Source: an uncultured Anaeroplasmataceae bacterium (GTDB taxonomy: Bacteria; Bacillota_I; Bacilli_A; Acholeplasmatales; Anaeroplasmataceae). Taken from it: a DNA stretch of 33,578 bases. The stretch is taken from the NCBI GenBank assembly GCA_947589245.1, contig CANQBD010000016.1, forward strand, positions 1-33,578. The letters are read 5' to 3'. The notes under the pieces were generated by a model. The model saw nothing but the letters and a program-made list of their open reading frames with translations. It made no database searches and was not told the DNA's origin. Made by a program: the position numbers and the translations under genes. Positions 1 to 7,351 of the stretch are shown in pieces. The stretch's first letter is position 1. Each line of letters begins with the position of its first letter.

Positions 1-2
1 AC

Positions 3-60
3 AATTTGGTAAATAGGGTACCCCCTAATTTGGTAAATACCCCATTCCCCCTTGACCCCC
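3..60. repeat. C-rich 24-base tandem repeat at the window edge
   Basis: The 13-mer AATTTGGTAAATA occurs at 3-15 and again at 27-39, a 24-base period, each copy followed by a C-rich stretch. C-runs lie at 21-25, 40-43, 47-51 and 56-60, so the minus strand has four runs of four or five G within 40 bases, very unlike the AT-rich surroundings. It lies just downstream of frr. Its position at the edge suggests an interspersed repeat that ended the assembly, but one window cannot show this. Confidence 0.55.
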
Positions 61-80
61 TAAAAAGTTAAAGGGCCTAT

Positions 81-632
81 TTAGATTGACATTAAATCTT
101 TATTCTTTTTAGCGGTTAATTCTTCGATGACAACTATCTTAGAATCAGTAAGCTTTTGAATATCATCTAAAGCTGCCTTACAAGCATCCTCTGGTAATTC
201 TAACCTTTTAACTTCATCATTACTATCACGACGAACATTTCTAATTGCCACTTTAGCTTGTTCTTCAAGTTTGCCAACAGATCTAGTAAGTTCTCGTCTT
301 CGATCCTCAGTCATCTGAGGTAGAATTAATCTAATACCATTACTATCGTTTTGGGGAGTCAAGCCTAAAGAAGAAGCTAAAATTGCTCTTTCAATATCCT
401 TACAAACTGACTTATCATAAGGCTTTATATATAATTGATTAGCTTCAGGAATTGTAATTGAAGCAACTTGTCTTAAAGGAGTCATAACGCCATAATACTC
501 AATTGAAATTGTATCCAATAAAGCTGGATTTGCCCGACCTGTTCTAACAGTTGTAAGTTCCTTTTCATAAGCAGCTAAGGCTTTATCCATTTTATCCTCA
601 GCTTCTAAAAGTACCATATCTAATTCTTCCAT
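81..632 (-). CDS. frr: Ribosome recycling factor
   Basis: Cytoplasmic factor that, with EF-G, splits post-termination ribosomes from mRNA. The 183-residue length is normal for the family. The N-terminal helix carries the family pattern ending TVRTGRANP (about 29-37), and the C-terminal helices contain the NVRRDSNDEVK and LTDSKIVVIEELTAKK regions. The ATG at 632 has a GGTGAT Shine-Dalgarno site about 5 bases upstream. It follows pyrH by 17 bases, the usual pyrH-frr pairing, so it is probably co-transcribed. The stop is TAA. No clear terminator was found between its end and the window edge, only the C-rich repeat. Identification is by direct family recognition. Confidence 0.97.
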   Translation of the reverse strand: MEELDMVLLEAEDKMDKALAAYEKELTTVRTGRANPALLDTISIEYYGVMTPLRQVASITIPEANQLYIKPYDKSVCKDIERAILASSLGLTPQNDSNGIRLILPQMTEDRRRELTRSVGKLEEQAKVAIRNVRRDSNDEVKRLELPEDACKAALDDIQKLTDSKIVVIEELTAKKNKDLMSI

Positions 633-649
633 AAAATCACCTTCAAAAA

Positions 650-1363
650 TTATTTTGTAACTTTGACAAGGGTACCAATCTTTTCACCCTTGACAGCTCT
701 AACAATGTTGCCATCAACATTCATATTAAAGACAATTAGACTTAACCCATTATCCTTGCATAATGAAGCAGCAGTTGAATCCATTACTTTTAAATCCTTA
801 GCTAAAATTTCAGAGAAAGTAAGTTCATCATAAAGCTTAGCCTTAGGATTAGTTCTAGGGTCAGAATCATAAACACCCTCTGTTTTATTTTTAGCCATTA
901 AAACTATCTCTGCTCCAATTTCAGTAGCTCTTAAAACACAGGCTGTATCTGTTGAAAAATAGGGTGAACCCAAGCCGCCAACAAAAATACAGACCCGTCC
1001 CTTTTCTAGATGTCTAATCGCCCGTCTTCTAATATATGGTTCTGCTACCTCATTAATAGCTAAGGCTGATAGAACCCGCGTTGGAACTCCAATTTGTTCT
1101 AAGGCATCTTGGACAGCAAGACCATTCATAACTGTAGCTAACATTCCCATATAATCAGCTTGAGCTCTTTCCATCCCAAGCTCTGAGGCAGTTTTACCTC
1201 GCCAGATATTACCGCCACCTACAACAATCCCAATTTCCACTCCTAAATCATGAGCAGACTTAATTTGGGTAGCAATAGATTGAACAGTTTTTGAATCTAT
1301 ACCATAAGGTGTATCACCTTTAATAGCTTCACCACTCATTTTTAATAAAACACGTTTATACAT
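650..1363 (-). CDS. pyrH: UMP kinase
   Basis: Phosphorylates UMP to UDP in pyrimidine nucleotide synthesis; bacterial enzymes of this amino-acid-kinase family are cytoplasmic hexamers. The 237-residue protein starts with the LLKMSGEA nucleotide-binding strand, then has [11 protein letters not shown] (about 46-56) and [13 protein letters not shown], a slight variant of the usual GGTGNPYFTTDTA. The ATG at 1363 has an AAAGGGG site upstream. It lies between tsf, from which it is separated by a terminator hairpin, and frr. No convincing promoter lies between the hairpin and the start, so expression probably depends on read-through from the rpsB promoter or on an unseen internal promoter. Confidence 0.97.
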   Translation of the reverse strand: MYKRVLLKMSGEAIKGDTPYGIDSKTVQSIATQIKSAHDLGVEIGIVVGGGNIWRGKTASELGMERAQADYMGMLATVMNGLAVQDALEQIGVPTRVLSALAINEVAEPYIRRRAIRHLEKGRVCIFVGGLGSPYFSTDTACVLRATEIGAEIVLMAKNKTEGVYDSDPRTNPKAKLYDELTFSEILAKDLKVMDSTAASLCKDNGLSLIVFNMNVDGNIVRAVKGEKIGTLVKVTK

Positions 1364-1380
1364 TCCTTATTCCCCTTTCT

Positions 1381-1415
1381 ATAAAAATAAGGAAGGCCTA
1401 TCAGTAGCCTCCCTT
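1381..1415 (-). terminator. Intrinsic terminator after tsf
   Basis: Arms 1389-1397 and 1407-1415 form a nine-pair stem (one G-U) around a nine-base loop. On the minus strand this is followed by a T-rich run (A-rich on plus, 1381-1388). It starts 6 bases after the tsf stop and lies between tsf and pyrH, so it probably lets part of the transcription through to pyrH-frr. Confidence 0.75.
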
Positions 1416-1421
1416 AAATAA

Positions 1422-2330
1422 TTACTTATTGAAAGCTGCTGATTGTGCTGCAACTTCAGCTGCAAAATCATTTACCTTTTTCTCAATGCCTTCGCCAACT
1501 TCTAATCTAACGAAAGAAACAACTTGAGATTTAGCACCATTGATATAAGCTTCAACAGTTTGATCAGGATTTTTAACAAATGCTTGTGACAATAAGCATA
1601 TCTCTTTTAAATTTTTTTCTAAACGACCAGGAACAATACGTTCAGCAACAATATTTTCAGGCTTTGGTTTAGCAGATTGAGCATTTTCATTTAAAGCAGC
1701 TGCTAAAATGATTTCTCTTTCTTGAGCAATAACCTCAGCAGGAACATCATTCTTAGATACATACTTAGGATTTAAAGCAGCAACATGCATTGCGATATCC
1801 TTAGCAACAACATCATCATTGCCCTTAATAGTAGCAATAGTAACAATCTTACCCTTCATGTGCTTATAAGCTCCAAATACTTCATCACTATTCTTAGTAA
1901 TAACATTTACTCGGCGAAGAGTAATCTTTTCACCAATAACTCCAGATGCTTCTAAAATAACAGTACCTAATGTTTTACCATTAACATCAACATTTAAAGC
2001 ATCTTCAGTATTATTAACATTAGCATTAGCTAAAACTTGACCAATTTGTTCAAGCAAGTTTAAAAACTTTTCATTTTGAGCAACAAAGTCTGTTTGAGAG
2101 TTCAACTCAAATACAACACACTTGTTACCATTAATTGCATAAGAACATAAACCCTCTGCAGCAACTGCACTTTCTTTCTTAACGGCTTTGGCAATACCCT
2201 TTTCACGTAACCAAGTTACAGCTTTTTCCATATCGCCATTAGTCGCATCTAGAGCCTTTTTGCAATCTAGCATACCAGCAGATGTCTTTTCACGTAATTC
2301 TTTAACCATTGCGGCTGTAATATTTGCCAT
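1422..2330 (-). CDS. tsf: Translation elongation factor Ts
   Basis: Guanine-nucleotide exchange factor that recycles EF-Tu from GDP to GTP. The 302 residues begin with the N-terminal UBA-like module, VKELREKTSAGMLDCKKAL (about 9-27), followed by the diagnostic NSQTDFVAQNEKF near residues 77-89 and the two dimerisation-type core repeats. The length is typical for Firmicutes. The ATG at 2330 follows a GGAGG site. It lies 20 bases downstream of rpsB, the near-universal gene pair, and ends at a terminator hairpin. Confidence 0.97.
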   Translation of the reverse strand: MANITAAMVKELREKTSAGMLDCKKALDATNGDMEKAVTWLREKGIAKAVKKESAVAAEGLCSYAINGNKCVVFELNSQTDFVAQNEKFLNLLEQIGQVLANANVNNTEDALNVDVNGKTLGTVILEASGVIGEKITLRRVNVITKNSDEVFGAYKHMKGKIVTIATIKGNDDVVAKDIAMHVAALNPKYVSKNDVPAEVIAQEREIILAAALNENAQSAKPKPENIVAERIVPGRLEKNLKEICLLSQAFVKNPDQTVEAYINGAKSQVVSFVRLEVGEGIEKKVNDFAAEVAAQSAAFNK

Positions 2331-2350
2331 TTTATAATTCCTCCAATCAA

Positions 2351-3220
2351 TTATTCAGCTTTTACTTCTTCTACTTGAGCTTCTTCAGCCTTAACTGAAG
2401 CTTCCTTCTTAGCAACTGGTTTTTTGGCTGCTGGCTTCTTAGCTTTAGGAGTGTCCTTAGTTGGAGTAACCTTTTCTTTGGCAATTTCTTCGTTTAAATC
2501 AACTTCTTCAGGTTCACTGAACTTTTCAACAACACCACCATTAGCTTCAATAACAGCATTAGCCATTACCCAAGTAACAAGCTTAACAGCTCTAATTGCA
2601 TCATCATTTGCAGGAATAACATAATCTACATCATCAGGATCGCAGTTAGTATCAACAATACCAAATACAGGAATGTTTAACTTACGAGCTTCTAATATAG
2701 CATTACGTTCCTTACGTGGATCAACGATAAATAAAGCATCAGGAAGCTTTTGCATATCTTTAATACCACCTAAGAACTTTTCTAATCTATCGCGTTCAGC
2801 TATTAGATTAATAACCTCTTTTTTAGGTAACTTTTCAAAAGCACCGCTTTCTTCCATTTTATATAAGTCATGTAACTTAGCAATTCTCTTCTTGATAGTC
2901 TTAAAGTTAGTAAGAGTACCACCTAGCCATCTCTGATTTACATAGAATTGACCAGAACGAGCTGCCTCTTCCTTTACAGCCTCTTGAGCTTGCTTCTTTG
3001 TACCTACAAATAATACACGACCACCATTTTTAGCGATTTCTAATAAGGCAGCATAAGCATTTTCAATTTCATTTGCTGTCTTTTGTAAATCAATGATGTA
3101 AATACCATTTCTAGCTGTAAAAATATACTTAGCCATTTTGGGATTCCATCTACGAGTTGCATGTCCAAAATGAACACCAGACTCTAATAATTGTTTCATT
3201 GAAACTACTGATTCAGACAT
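2351..3220 (-). CDS. rpsB: Ribosomal protein S2 with Lys/Ala-rich tail
   Basis: Small-subunit ribosomal protein S2, which binds at the head/body junction of the 30S subunit and helps recruit S1. The core is standard: [20 protein letters not shown] near the N-terminus, then [20 protein letters not shown] and [12 protein letters not shown]. At 289 residues it is some 40 longer than common S2 proteins. The excess is a low-complexity C-terminal tail from about residue 245, alternating Lys-, Ala- and Pro-rich stretches and ending in an acidic Glu/Val segment. The ATG at 3220 has AAGGAG upstream with long spacing (about 11). It is the first gene of the rpsB-tsf transcript. Confidence 0.97.
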   Translation of the reverse strand: MSESVVSMKQLLESGVHFGHATRRWNPKMAKYIFTARNGIYIIDLQKTANEIENAYAALLEIAKNGGRVLFVGTKKQAQEAVKEEAARSGQFYVNQRWLGGTLTNFKTIKKRIAKLHDLYKMEESGAFEKLPKKEVINLIAERDRLEKFLGGIKDMQKLPDALFIVDPRKERNAILEARKLNIPVFGIVDTNCDPDDVDYVIPANDDAIRAVKLVTWVMANAVIEANGGVVEKFSEPEEVDLNEEIAKEKVTPTKDTPKAKKPAAKKPVAKKEASVKAEEAQVEEVKAE

Positions 3221-3335
3221 TTTTTTATTTTCTCCTTTTTATTTTTGTTTTTGTCCTCTATCCTCTTCAACGTCAGCCTCCATCAAATAAACTTGCACAC
3301 GACGACCAACTCCAAGAATATGTGTATTTTGTGCC
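3221..3335 (-). promoter_or_regulatory. rpsB 5' leader, GC-richer, possible autoregulatory RNA or leader peptide
   Basis: The predicted transcript runs about 115 bases from the promoter to rpsB. Its middle (about 3252-3312) is clearly richer in G+C than neighbouring non-coding DNA and is purine-rich on the transcript. A 14-codon frame (ATG at 3283, TAA ending at 3239) fits inside it, but no good Shine-Dalgarno site precedes that ATG. Many ribosomal-protein operons are autoregulated through such leaders. I do not recognise this one as a known S2 leader, and I could not draw a convincing stable fold. Confidence 0.35.
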
Positions 3336-3341
3336 TTTGAT

Positions 3342-3370
3342 ATAATATCACATTTTAGACATTATTGCAA
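3342..3370 (-). promoter_or_regulatory. Promoter of the rpsB-tsf operon
   Basis: On the minus strand TTGCAA (3365-3370) and TATTAT (3342-3347) are separated by exactly 17 bases, a near-consensus housekeeping sigma promoter. Transcription would start around 3335. Confidence 0.7.
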
Positions 3371-3380
3371 GTAATTTTTT

Positions 3381-3420
3381 GTAAAACAAAAAGGAAACTG
3401 TATTTTAACAATTTCCTTTA
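3381..3420 (-). terminator. Intrinsic terminator after the lipoprotein gene
   Basis: AAAGGAAA (3390-3397) pairs perfectly with TTTCCTTT (3412-3419), with further pairing inside the loop. On the minus strand the stem is followed by a T-rich run. It starts 7 bases past the TAG stop of the lipoprotein gene and also insulates the rpsB promoter. Confidence 0.8.
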
Positions 3421-3426
3421 TTTATT

Positions 3427-4113
3427 CTATTCCGTAGCCTCTGCAGATGGTAATACACCATCAACTAATTCAACCTTATATTTTTTTAAGTTTGAAGTAT
3501 AATTATTTGTTAAAGAAGCATAGGTAAAAATATAATATACTGGTACCATTAAAAATACTTTTGTATATATTTGATTTCCATCACTATAGATACAATAAGT
3601 TGGAAGATACACAACGACAAGATTAGTTGCATCACCAGCTTTTACTTCATAATTTTCAGGTACATTGGCTTGTTGACTTAAAGCTAATTTACCAAATAGG
3701 CTAACACCATCAGTAGAAAATTGCTCAATATGACAATATTCTGATAACCCATATTCTGCACTATTCATAACATCCAAAAAGCTTAATGCATCATCCGAAG
3801 GAATATTGCCGTTAAAAAATAATACCTTAACACTTAAAGATTTAAAACGATCGTTCAAATAATCATCTAATTCGATAACATCATAAAATAAAGATTCAAA
3901 CGTATTTTCAGCAATATTAACTTGACTATAAGCTGTGGTTTTATCGACAGACCCATTTAATACTACACCATTCTTTACAGAATCTAAGTTTAAAGCATCA
4001 TATATTTCAGTTGCTGGTTCATCGACAATAATAGAGCGAGAATTTCCACCACCACTACAGCTCACTAAAAATATTAACATGAAAATTACAAAGACAAATG
4101 ATAATTTCTTCAT
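3427..4113 (-). CDS. Putative lipoprotein of unknown function
   Basis: I do not recognise this 228-residue protein. It has a basic start, MKKLSF, a hydrophobic stretch, and a lipobox LVSC at residues 16-19 followed by SGGGNS, so it should be a signal-peptidase II substrate anchored to the outer face of the membrane. The mature part is Asp/Tyr/Val-rich with no repeats and no motif I can name. It has its own promoter (4147-4175) and terminator (3381-3420), so it is a single-gene unit between gltX and rpsB with no functional hint from neighbours. The ATG at 4113 has an AGGAG-type site (TTAGGAGTAGGCG) upstream. The stop is TAG. Confidence 0.85.
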   Translation of the reverse strand: MKKLSFVFVIFMLIFLVSCSGGGNSRSIIVDEPATEIYDALNLDSVKNGVVLNGSVDKTTAYSQVNIAENTFESLFYDVIELDDYLNDRFKSLSVKVLFFNGNIPSDDALSFLDVMNSAEYGLSEYCHIEQFSTDGVSLFGKLALSQQANVPENYEVKAGDATNLVVVYLPTYCIYSDGNQIYTKVFLMVPVYYIFTYASLTNNYTSNLKKYKVELVDGVLPSAEATE

Positions 4114-4146
4114 ACGCCTACTCCTAATAATAATTTAAACAAATGC

Positions 4147-4175
4147 ATTATACCAAAAAATACTTTTCATAACAA
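4147..4175 (-). promoter_or_regulatory. Promoter of the lipoprotein gene
   Basis: TTGTTA (4170-4175) and a perfect TATAAT (4147-4152) on the minus strand, 17 bases apart. The -35 region and spacer lie inside the gltX terminator hairpin. Confidence 0.8.
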
Positions 4176-4180
4176 GTATT
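4155..4180 (-). terminator. gltX terminator overlapping the next promoter
   Basis: On the minus strand AATACTT and AAGTATT (plus-strand 4174-4180 and 4159-4165) pair over seven bases around an eight-base loop, followed by a run of T (A-run on plus, 4155-4160). It begins 4 bases after the gltX stop. The stem is all A/T but one pair, so strength is uncertain. Confidence 0.6.
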
Positions 4181-4183
4181 ATC

Positions 4184-5848
4184 TTAAATATATGCTAAAG
4201 TTGTTTTGATACGATCAATAACCTTATCCTTACCTAAAATTTGCATGACATAATAAAGATTTGGGGAATTTTTCCTACCTGCTAAGGCAATTCTTAAAAA
4301 TTCAGAAACATCACCAACATGACCCTTAAAGGCTTCCTTATTCTTTTTCCATTCTTTAACATTATCAGCAAAGCCATGTCTTACAGCCAATTCTTTAATT
4401 GAGGCAAACCATTCTTCCTCAGTTAAATTCAAATCAATGTTTTGAGTGTAATCCAATAAAACAGCTCTAATATCAGCCCTAGCAATATTGGGATTCCATT
4501 CTAAACTACGTTTGTCGATGGCAGCATAAACATCATCATAAAAGAAAGAAATTATTGGATAAATATCAGAATATTTAGCATAGTCCTTACGAGGTTTTTC
4601 TTTTTCTCTTTCGATATTTAAAATTGAAGTAAAATATTCTTCATCTTTAACAATGTGATTATAAAAATCTACATCATAAGTTTGAGCCCAGCTCTTGACC
4701 TCTTCCTTTAAATCTTTAGCTTTTTTAAACGCTAAACGCTCTTTAGATATACTTGCAACCTTTTCAATATCAAATAATGCACCATCTAAAGACATCTTCT
4801 CAAATGTTAACACAAATTCATGAAAATCTTTATCTAAATTAGCTTCCCGCCAAGCTTCGTAATTAGAGTTGGCAATAGTTAATAAATATTCAATAAAGCC
4901 ATATTTAGGATATCCTTGTTCCAAGAAATAACTAACAGCAGCCTCTAAATCTTTACGCTTCGAAAGCTTACGACGATTGCCATTTTCTACTTTCATTATT
5001 ACAGGTAAATGAGCATACTTTGGTCTTTCAAAGCCCATAGTATCAAACAACTCTAAATGAATAGGTAAGCTAGATAACCACTCCTCACCTCTTGTGATAT
5101 GAGTTGTATGCATAAAATGATCATCAACTAAATGAGCAAAGTGATAAGTAGGTAATCCATCTGATTTTAAAATGACTATATCTTGATCATTTTCAGTAAG
5201 TTCTAAATCACCTTTGATTTCATCATGAAAAAAAACTTTATTATTGTGATTACCCATTGATTTAAAACGAATGACATAAGGAACACCAGCTTTAATTTTA
5301 GCCATAGCCTCATCAACAGGCAAATTACGATAGATAGCATACTCACCATAATAGCCAGGAGTGACCTTGTTTTTTTCTTGTTCTGCTCGTAAAGTGGCTA
5401 ATTCTTCAGCTGTACAAAAACAAGGATAAGCTCGACCAATTGAAATTAAATATTTAATAACCACATTATATATTGCTGCTCTTTTCGATTGTTTATAAGG
5501 ACCATAATTACCTATTTCTAAAGTATCAGAGATATAGCCTTCATCTGGTATAACATCAAAGACTTTTAGCTGTTCAATCAAAGATTCACCAGAACCAGCA
5601 ATTTCACGCTTAGTATCAGTATCCTCTAAACGAATATAAAAAACACCCTTACTTTGTTTAGCCAAATAAGAAGAAACTAAGGAGGTAAATAAACTACCAG
5701 TATGTAAAAATCCTGTAGGAGATGGAGCAAATCTTGTTACCATAGCACCTTCTGGAAGATTTCTTTTAGGGTATCTTTTCTCTAAATCAGCAACTGTCTC
5801 CTTAATATCAGGAAATATTAAATTTGCTAAATCTAATAAACTAGACAT
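4184..5848 (-). CDS. gltX: Glutamyl-tRNA synthetase
   Basis: Class I aminoacyl-tRNA synthetase that attaches glutamate to tRNA-Glu. The HIGH-type motif is APSPTGFLHTGS (about 41-52) and the KMSKS-type motif is RKLSKRKD (about 293-300). Between them lie DTDTKRE and ITRGEEWLSS, typical of GluRS. At 554 residues it is longer than the 470-490 of common enzymes. It has about 35 residues before the HIGH strand and resembles the long GluRS form known from some Clostridia-type genomes. Whether it is discriminating or also charges tRNA-Gln cannot be told here. It has its own promoter and terminator. The ATG at 5848 follows an AAGAGGT site. Confidence 0.95.
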   Translation of the reverse strand: MSSLLDLANLIFPDIKETVADLEKRYPKRNLPEGAMVTRFAPSPTGFLHTGSLFTSLVSSYLAKQSKGVFYIRLEDTDTKREIAGSGESLIEQLKVFDVIPDEGYISDTLEIGNYGPYKQSKRAAIYNVVIKYLISIGRAYPCFCTAEELATLRAEQEKNKVTPGYYGEYAIYRNLPVDEAMAKIKAGVPYVIRFKSMGNHNNKVFFHDEIKGDLELTENDQDIVILKSDGLPTYHFAHLVDDHFMHTTHITRGEEWLSSLPIHLELFDTMGFERPKYAHLPVIMKVENGNRRKLSKRKDLEAAVSYFLEQGYPKYGFIEYLLTIANSNYEAWREANLDKDFHEFVLTFEKMSLDGALFDIEKVASISKERLAFKKAKDLKEEVKSWAQTYDVDFYNHIVKDEEYFTSILNIEREKEKPRKDYAKYSDIYPIISFFYDDVYAAIDKRSLEWNPNIARADIRAVLLDYTQNIDLNLTEEEWFASIKELAVRHGFADNVKEWKKNKEAFKGHVGDVSEFLRIALAGRKNSPNLYYVMQILGKDKVIDRIKTTLAYI

Positions 5849-5873
5849 AACTATACCTCTTTTCTCTTATATT

Positions 5874-5901
5874 ATTATAGCAAAATTCAAGAATTTATCA
5901 A
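5874..5901 (-). promoter_or_regulatory. Promoter of gltX
   Basis: TTGATA (5896-5901) and TATAAT (5874-5879) on the minus strand with a 16-base spacer, about 25 bases before the start codon. Confidence 0.7.
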
Positions 5902-5921
5902 GAAAAAACCTGGATTATAAC

Positions 5922-5969
5922 AAAATAAAAAACTCAATAAAAACTATTTAAAGTATTTACTGAGTTTTT
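5922..5969 (-). terminator. Strong terminator at the end of the opp operon
   Basis: AAAAACTCA (5928-5936) pairs with TGAGTTTTT (5961-5969). The stem continues inward to about 17 pairs with one G-U and one mismatch, closing an eight-base A/T loop. A T-rich tract follows on the minus strand. It lies 6 bases past the oppF stop. Confidence 0.9.
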
Positions 5970-5974
5970 GCTAA

Positions 5975-7351
5975 TTAGTCTTTAAGCTCACCTTTATATT
6001 TTTCAAATTCAGCATTATTACAATAAATTAAATGACCAGGCTTAATTTCCTTTAATTCTGGCTTATCAACAGAATAGTCATGAACCTCTTGAGGATTGTA
6101 AACAATACGCTGACGAGTCTTTTCCGTTAAAGGATTTGGCTTTGGAATTGCTGATAATAAAGATTTAGTGTAAGGATGAAGAGGATTTTTAAATAATTCA
6201 TCACTATTCGCTAATTCTACAATTTTACCAAAGTACATAACAGCAATTCGATCACAGAAATATTTAACAACACTCAAGTCGTGAGCAATGAATATAATTG
6301 TTAAACCAAGTTCTTCTTTCAAGTCATTTAAAAGGTTAATAATTTGAGCACGAATTGAAACATCTAAGGCGCTGATAGGTTCATCACAAATCAAAAGCTT
6401 TGGATTCATTACTAAGGCACGAGCAATACCAATACGTTGACGTTGACCACCTGAGAATTCATGAGGATAACGAGATGCATGATCAGCAACTAAGCCAACC
6501 TTTTCAAGCATTTCTACAACCTTTTTATGATTTTCTTCCTTATTCCTAAAGCCTTGAATTTTTAAACCTTCTTGAATAATATCTTCAACTGTCATACGAG
6601 GATCAAGAGAATCAACAGGATCTTGGAAAATCATTTGAATCTCATTGACAAGTTTACGAGGAACATGATGATTATCAAAACGAATTTGTCTAATCTTTTC
6701 ACGTTGAACTCTAACAATATTCATCGCAAATTTCTTAGCTGCTGTTACTTCATGTTCATATTTAGCTTTTATTTCATTGACTTTAGTTTCATAATCAGCA
6801 GCACCTGGAGTTAGCTTACTTAATTCTAAATTTTTTTCTTCTTGTAAAGCTTTTAATTTTTGTCTTAAACGAATCCTTGTATATTTAATTTCCTTTCGAT
6901 TCCAACGATTACCAGCTGAAATACGATAGCCTTTATAATATACTGATCCTGAGGTGATTTCATATAATTTAATAATAGATCTACCTGTTGTAGTTTTACC
7001 ACAACCAGATTCACCTACTATACCGAAACATTCACCATTATGAACATCAAATGAGACATTACTAACTGCTTTTAATTTAGTACGACTTGGACCACTACCA
7101 AAGAAAAAGAATTGTTTTAAATTTCTAACAGATAATAAAATATCACTTTTAATTAATTCAGGTCTTCTTTTTAAACGTGGATGAATACTATACTCATTTT
7201 CAATTGAATTGAATTCTTCTTCAACATCAGATTCTATTTTCTTTGCATCTTCATATTCATCAGCAAAAGGCTTAGCTTCTTCGTTAGCAGCTATTTTACT
7301 TCTTAGTTCTTCATCTAAATTGAAGTCACCATCTTTTCTACGATTACTCAT
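5975..7351 (-). CDS. oppF: Oligopeptide ABC importer ATPase OppF with helical insert
   Basis: One of the two ATPases of the oligopeptide importer, cytoplasmic and bound to OppB/OppC. Motifs: Walker A GESGCGKTT (113-121), Q-loop FQDP (242-245), signature FSGGQRQR (299-306), Walker B LLICDEP (319-325), H-loop AHD (356-358). It has 458 residues against about 320 normally. The excess is an acidic N-terminal extension (1-68) and a charged, helix-prone insert between Walker A and Q-loop (about 150-232) with coiled-coil-like Lys/Glu spacing. The C-terminal segment keeps the family frame KPGHLIYCN but only one of the usual cysteines. Its ATG lies inside the oppD stop region (ATGAGTAA, 8-base overlap), so translation is probably coupled. 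Confidence 0.92.
   Translation of the reverse strand: MSNRRKDGDFNLDEELRSKIAANEEAKPFADEYEDAKKIESDVEEEFNSIENEYSIHPRLKRRPELIKSDILLSVRNLKQFFFFGSGPSRTKLKAVSNVSFDVHNGECFGIVGESGCGKTTTGRSIIKLYEITSGSVYYKGYRISAGNRWNRKEIKYTRIRLRQKLKALQEEKNLELSKLTPGAADYETKVNEIKAKYEHEVTAAKKFAMNIVRVQREKIRQIRFDNHHVPRKLVNEIQMIFQDPVDSLDPRMTVEDIIQEGLKIQGFRNKEENHKKVVEMLEKVGLVADHASRYPHEFSGGQRQRIGIARALVMNPKLLICDEPISALDVSIRAQIINLLNDLKEELGLTIIFIAHDLSVVKYFCDRIAVMYFGKIVELANSDELFKNPLHPYTKSLLSAIPKPNPLTEKTRQRIVYNPQEVHDYSVDKPELKEIKPGHLIYCNNAEFEKYKGELKD

Noticed and set aside
3239-3283. A real 14-residue leader peptide gene before rpsB
   Set aside because: The ATG lacks a Shine-Dalgarno site and the conservation is unknown; kept only as a finding, not as a CDS.
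2424-3345. Three plus-strand open frames opposite rpsB and its leader
   Set aside because: They are antisense shadows of a clearly conserved gene, without ribosome sites, promoters or protein-like composition.
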